Below are positions 1 to 64,000 of a DNA stretch of 64,000 nt, piece after piece. This DNA comes from Hermatobates lingyangjiaoensis. Lineage: Eukaryota > Arthropoda > Insecta > Hemiptera > Hermatobatidae. Within the stretch, counting starts at the first letter, position 1. Every line of letters starts with the position of its first letter. The notes beneath the pieces are model-generated. The model had not been told where the DNA came from. It searched no databases and saw only the letters and a program-made list of their open reading frames with translations. The DNA lies in NCBI GenBank assembly GCA_026182355.1, contig JAPFBL010000169.1, positions 434,001 to 498,000 of the forward strand, written 5' to 3'. The position numbers and the translations under genes were made by a program.

Positions 1-2234
1 ATCGCACTGTGCAATAGCTGGGCAGTTGGGGGGTGTGAGTTACTGCCCTCATGTTAATGTCCTACCCAGTCAGGACTTCCTTGTTCGGGTGGGAGTGTTA
101 CAGCTTGCCCTACCTAAATAATTTAGTTATTAAACGTCCAAACCACAAGAATCATTGTTTAATATGATTCTACATAGGGTTCTTTCTTCGGAATACTTTG
201 ATGACTTTGGCCATCGGGTCATATACTTATAGTACGTCCATAAGGTCGTATACTTATTAGTATTGACTGTTCTTCGGTTCTCGAAAAACATGGTTACATG
301 GTCAGAAATTTTGTAAAATTTAGCAATATTTTTTAGCTTTTCCTAAGTTAAAGAACAGAAGACCGAAACCCATTATTGATATTTAATAGTTTCATAAGAA
401 CTTAATAAATGAAGTTTCATTACCAATAACAATGTTGTAGATCGTATTTTAGGAAGCTAGTTATTTTTTCTTAAATTCTTTTGGGACCATGTAACCCGAG
501 ATTTCTTTTGAGGAGAGTGTGGAGAATGGAAAATGAACATAATTTCCAAATACTTTAATATTCGTATAAGATCGCCTGCACATTACTAATTTTATGACAA
601 AGCTGATTTTGCAGTGTACCAACTCAAAAATGTAAAGAAGTTATTAATGCTTAAACTTTTTTGCATTTAAAAAAGCTCTAAAATACGACTAGACTAGACA
701 AATTATAGAACTTACCTTAATAATGTTGACTGTCTTTTAAAACCCTTCTAAAACCTCCAGCTATTGTCGTCATTATACAGAAGAATGTATACTGAGTTAG
801 GCCTCATTTATCAGTCGATGCTGTGAACTTGGTATTGCGGCAGTGAAATGTCACTATATTCTTTGATACTTAGATCAAAGTAATTTGAACTGTGAGGAGT
901 TGGCTTCAGTCAAAACAAAACACAACTGTGTGTACATTATGTTCGAGCAGTGATATCCTTCAGCCGTCCTTGCTTTCCTAATAAACTAGATAGTTCATTT
1001 CACTCAATTCCCTCCGACTGAGACTGTTCGAGTACCCCTATATCTATTCAAGAATTCCTTCCATGAATTGTTTGAATATCAAATAATAATGGTTTCCTAT
1101 GTTCTAATAGTACACAGTTTTGAGCTCAGTGATAATTAATGGGAATTATCAATGGTAATGGTAATGGTAATTAATGATAATCAAAAAGAAAAGGTTGGTA
1201 TACCTTTTGATCGACATTCTAATATTTTTGTATTCTTTGCAAATTTGATTTTGCTTTATTTTTTATATAAGGTACAATGTGTTTCATCAACATTTGTTTT
1301 GTAGCACTTTCTGTTCTTCAGTAGTTATGCCAGCAAGTATGTTTCTATAAACGACTTGCGTTTTCATTAGTTGTGCAATCAGTAATTGTGTAGCATTTAC
1401 TCAAAAGTGGAGACTTTGTATTACACTCCTGTTTTGTGTGAAGACTTCGTATTATCCATTTACCCCAGTATGACTTGTGTTCTATTTGTCTACTGAGTTT
1501 TTTTATTTGTGTTTAGTTTTGTACTGTTTTATAAATATGTATATTTTTTACTGAGTTTTAACTATTTGTGATCTGTGTGCATTCTGCGTATAATATATCA
1601 TAAGATTTCACTATAAACACGTTAAATAACAATCAACGTCCAAACCAGGATAAGAAATGAGAAAAAAGACCAAGTTCTTTCAAACAATAAGTTGAGATTT
1701 GACTCTGACGAAGACCGTTTGAGCTTAGTCTTCTTTCTAATAAATACATTTTTTTATTGTGGTTTGTACGTTTGATAATATAGCATGTGCTCGATTCTTT
1801 TGTTGAAGTAGGTTTTCTGTAAAGTACTGAATTCTATTTTTTCGTTATCTTTCTTAATGGTGATGTCTGTAATGTGTACTATATTTTTTTAGTTTTTATG
1901 TACTCCAGTAGAGGCATATTAACTGTCTGTAGAGTTCGTTCACTTAGATGGTCAAGTTTTACATGGCACTTGTTTAAAGGCTGGTAACATTACCCAAGTA
2001 TATTTTAAATAGGCTTTGAATGGAAAATCAAAAGAACAAATACCTCTTCTCAGTTGTCATTCTATCACCAGAACTTTGTACAACGTATGAATGTGTCTTA
2101 ATCAATAGCACGTAGAGTTTACTGTGAGTTCCTATATAATGATAGTGTTATCGTTACTTTCATCAAGATTGTTTTTAATAGTTCTTGATGCTGCTATAGA
2201 CTGATCTTGTTTAAAAAAACGTTTGCTGTTGTAG
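1..2234 (+). other. Intron sequence upstream of the first visible FASN exon
   Basis: AT-rich DNA with no ketoacyl synthase coding segment that I can recognise, so it is read as the 3' part of an intron. It holds a short GGTAAT repeat near 1150-1170 and a fragment of the foldback family at 1373-1470. Positions 1-120 are somewhat GC-richer but unidentified. Confidence 0.6.
1373..1470. repeat. Fragment of GTCTCCAC foldback element family
   Basis: It begins with tgcaatcagtaattgtgtag and runs into tttactca then a GGAGACTT segment, as at the ends of the intact members at 39443 and 53441. A second GAAGACTT follows, suggesting a decayed inverted arm. Confidence 0.5.
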
Positions 2235-61615
<59,381 letters not shown>

Positions 61616-61756
61616 TTTTCAGATTTTTCACTATGTAAAGTTGTCTCTTTTTCTTATATTTATGTAAATATATTTAATGATTTCTTTTATTGTATCTCAT
61701 TTAGTTTAATAAGTTAACCTAATGTATAAGATGCAATGTAGTCCTTCAATGGAACA

Positions 61757-61762
61757 AATAAA
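61757..61762 (+). terminator. Polyadenylation signal AATAAA (proximal)
   Basis: Canonical AATAAA about 140 bp after the FASN stop, followed within 15-20 bp by a short T-rich tract. It would give a short 3' UTR. Confidence 0.6.
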
Positions 61763-61953
61763 TGTAATTTTTTTATGCTAACCATATAGAGGAATCGGAA
61801 AAATATTACGAAGAGTTTTGATGATTGTGATCTGGTTACTTTAGTGTTAAGTGACAAACGAAAACTTTCAAATTTGAGATTTTTTATTGTGATAAATTTA
61901 CCAAAAATGGTTTTTTGTTTCTATGTGATAGAGAAATATATGTGCTGAAAATC

Positions 61954-61959
61954 AATAAA
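61954..61959 (+). terminator. Polyadenylation signal AATAAA (distal)
   Basis: Canonical AATAAA about 340 bp after the stop, followed by a GT/T-rich tract (from 61964) that fits a downstream cleavage-factor element better than the proximal site does. Confidence 0.6.
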
Positions 61960-62099
61960 TATGTTATTGAGTAACCTTTTTTTGTCTTTTCCCCGATGGA
62001 TACCGGTGTTGGGTTGTACAGTTTGTACCGCCTGTTTTAATCTCTATCACCGAATATCAATGAAACTCTTAAGCATGCATCTGTATAAAAAAAAAAAAA

Positions 62100-62430
62100 A
62101 GGCTTTGTCTGTACATTGCTTGGAACTGACTCGTTTCAAGTCATCATTAAGTTTATACAGTAGAGAAACCGAATCCACCCTTAGAAAAATTTCTGTCTGT
62201 CTAAAAAATTTTGTCACAAGTAAACTCAGCCACCATAAGCAGTAGCGAGCTGAAACTGTGAGAGTAGATTTGTATATGACTTACTTCAAAGCTAATATTT
62301 CAATGGATTGGAAATTCAATGTAGAAGGGAAGTTATGAATTTTTAAGCTATATTGCTAGCTACACAGGTATTTAGCTAAAAATATTTTTAGGAGTCTGAT
62401 ACTGCAGGAAGTAGGTATTGACATGAAAAC
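62100..62430 (+). repeat. Dispersed repeat shared with 55420-55775, copy 2
   Basis: Same order of segments as copy 1: tgtacattgcttggaactga, aaccgaatccacccttagaa, cagccaccataagcagtagc and gtagatttgtatatga. Directly followed by the tandem array, so the repeat may be one end of the element carrying that array. Confidence 0.85.
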
Positions 62431-63400
62431 GGAAAACATTAACAAATTAAGTAATTTTCTGCATTAGTCTTGTCGTTTAGACTATTCTAACATAACTATG
62501 AAAATACAAAAAATTAACAAATTTACCAAACCTACAAATTATTGTTCACCCCTTGTCTTCTGTTACACCAATTCCATGAAAATGAAAAAGTTTATCAAAT
62601 TGAGCAATTATCTGCATTAGTCTTGTCATTATGACTATTCTAACACGACTACTATGAAAATATAAAAAATTAACAAATTTAACAGACCTACAATATTATT
62701 GTTCACGCCTTGATTTCAGTTAATCCAAATCCAAAAATTGGAAAACTTTATCAAATTAAGCAACTTTTCGGCATTACTCTTGTCATTAAGACAATTCTAA
62801 CAAGAGTAGTATGAAAATACAAAAAATAACAAATTCACCACACCTACAGTATTTTTGTTCACGCCATGACTTCTGTTACACCAATTCCATGAAAATGGAA
62901 AACTTTATCAAATTAAGCAATTTTTCTTCATTAGTCTTTTCGTTTTAACTATTCTCACACGACTACTATGAAAATATAAAAAATTAACAAATTTAGCAAA
63001 CCTAATATATTATTAGTTATATTTATAGGTTATATTATTATTATAGGTTAGGGGTTTTCCCCCTTGACTTCAGTTATACTATTCCATGGAAATGGAAAAG
63101 TTTATCAAATAATGCAATATTTTTGTGTTTGTCTTGTCGTTTTGACTATTCAAACACGACTACTATGGAAATATAAAAAAAATTATAAATTCACCACACC
63201 TACAATATTATTGTACACACTTTGACTTTTGTTACACAAATTCCATGAAAATGAAAAACATTATCAAAGTAATTTTTCTGCATTAGTCTTGTCGTTTTGA
63301 CTTTTCTAACACGACAACTATGAAAATATAAAAAAATAAATTTAACAGACCTACAATATTATTGTTCACGCCATGATTTCAGTTAAACTGAAGTAACTGA
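62430..63400. repeat. Tandem array of about 155-bp units, six copies
   Basis: The landmark gcattagtcttgtc recurs at 62461, 62614, 62771, about 62927, about 63125 and 63280. Spacing is near 155 bp except for one unit lengthened by about 40 bp (an insertion near 63010-63060). Units share cgactactatgaaaatataa and AATTCCATGAAAATGGAAAA. Confidence 0.85.
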
Positions 63401-64000
63401 AATTAAAAGTACTCTAGTTTTCCGCTTCAATATAGGTATTAATTTTTCAGAAGTTTCATAACAAATGGTAGGTATTAAAAAGAAGTTGCTATTATGTCAG
63501 TGTTTGTAGGTTGTTCATTCGATTTTGATAACGTTTTAAATATTATTTATCTTATCTATTATCAAATATCTTTATCACTTGTTATGTAATAAATATTACG
63601 TAATTTGCGGGTGATACTGCTTTAGTCAATTTGCCGAGCACTTTTGCCTGTCAATTTAGCAGTTCACTGTTTTAACGTTTCCTCCCCTCTCCTAAAACAG
63701 TTCACCCCACAGGAAGTGAATCTCTCACGTTCATGAGTTCCTGGTCTATATTACTCCACAAGTTACCAAGTATCAAATGTATTTTAACGGGACCAAAAAA
63801 GAGTTACTATTTTTTTGTAAAAGAGTCATTAATACTTCTGTACTTAATTATAATAAGAGCTCGTTAAGTAATAATTTTCTTACCAAAACATGAAAATGTA
63901 GTTCCAATAATTAAGTGAAGTTTTTTTTCTGTCATTTAGAAAATCTTGCCAGATTTTTTAGCATTTTTCAATTTTTACATTGTAATTATTTTAGGTCATT

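Larger units (their letters stand above)
61616..61975 (+). other. FASN: FASN 3' untranslated region (approximate)
   Basis: AT-rich sequence directly after the stop with no further coding signal. The end is set roughly by the second polyadenylation signal and the T-rich tract after it; the true cleavage site needs transcript data. Confidence 0.6.
61976..64000. other. Region downstream of FASN
   Basis: No gene seen. It starts with a dispersed repeat copy (62100-62430), then tandem units to about 63400, then 600 bp of AT-rich DNA with nothing recognisable. Confidence 0.7.

Noticed and set aside
62430..63400. CRISPR-like array
   Set aside because: Units are about 155 bp and similar throughout, without short repeats and unique spacers, and the genome is eukaryotic.

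Overview
The window is eukaryotic, almost certainly insect, nuclear DNA. It is AT-rich, with long introns bounded by GT/AG splice sites, and carries a fossil piece of insect-type mitochondrial rRNA. One protein-coding gene on the plus strand spans nearly all of it: an animal type I fatty acid synthase (FASN). I could join 31 exons from 2235 to a stop codon at 61613-61615. Every splice junction keeps the reading frame, giving 5,619 coding bases (1,872 residues plus stop). The start of the gene, including the ketoacyl synthase domain, lies upstream of the window. Residue numbers in this annotation count from the Glu codon at 2235.

Domain order follows animal FAS. Malonyl/acetyltransferase is in exons 1-6 and dehydratase in exons 6-11. 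The pseudo-methyltransferase and structural pseudo-ketoreductase region is in exons 12-15. Enoyl reductase is in exons 16-22, ketoreductase in exons 22-25, acyl carrier protein in exons 25-26 and thioesterase in exons 27-31. Motifs seen include the MAT GHSVGEL serine, the DH HxxxGxxxxP histidine, nucleotide-binding glycine motifs in ER and KR, the KR Tyr/Asn pair, the ACP DSL serine and the TE GYSFG serine. The enzyme therefore looks complete and functional over this part. It would make palmitate-type fatty acids from acetyl- and malonyl-CoA with NADPH in the cytosol, as one polypeptide with all its activities.

The introns, from 68 bp to about 5.4 kb, hold most of the unusual material. Intron 11 contains a nuclear copy of mitochondrial DNA (12S rRNA, tRNA-Val, 5' part of 16S rRNA, in native order). 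Others contain a tRNA-derived SINE family (two full plus copies, one long minus copy and several fragments, one split by a nested insertion), hAT-type and Tc1/mariner/pogo-type short elements with terminal repeats and target-site duplications, a hAT transposase remnant, and a pogo/Tigger-like remnant that still encodes a helix-turn-helix fragment. A family of foldback elements with a common terminal sequence occurs in at least seven introns. Downstream of the gene are polyadenylation signals, a dispersed repeat shared with intron 29, and an array of about 155-bp tandem units.

I see no second host gene. Nothing in the window is convincingly a new biological system. The most noteworthy items are the mitochondrial insertion with a still-foldable tRNA, the nested SINE insertion, the foldback family and a possible alternative splice acceptor inside the dehydratase domain. 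The insect order cannot be fixed from the sequence alone.
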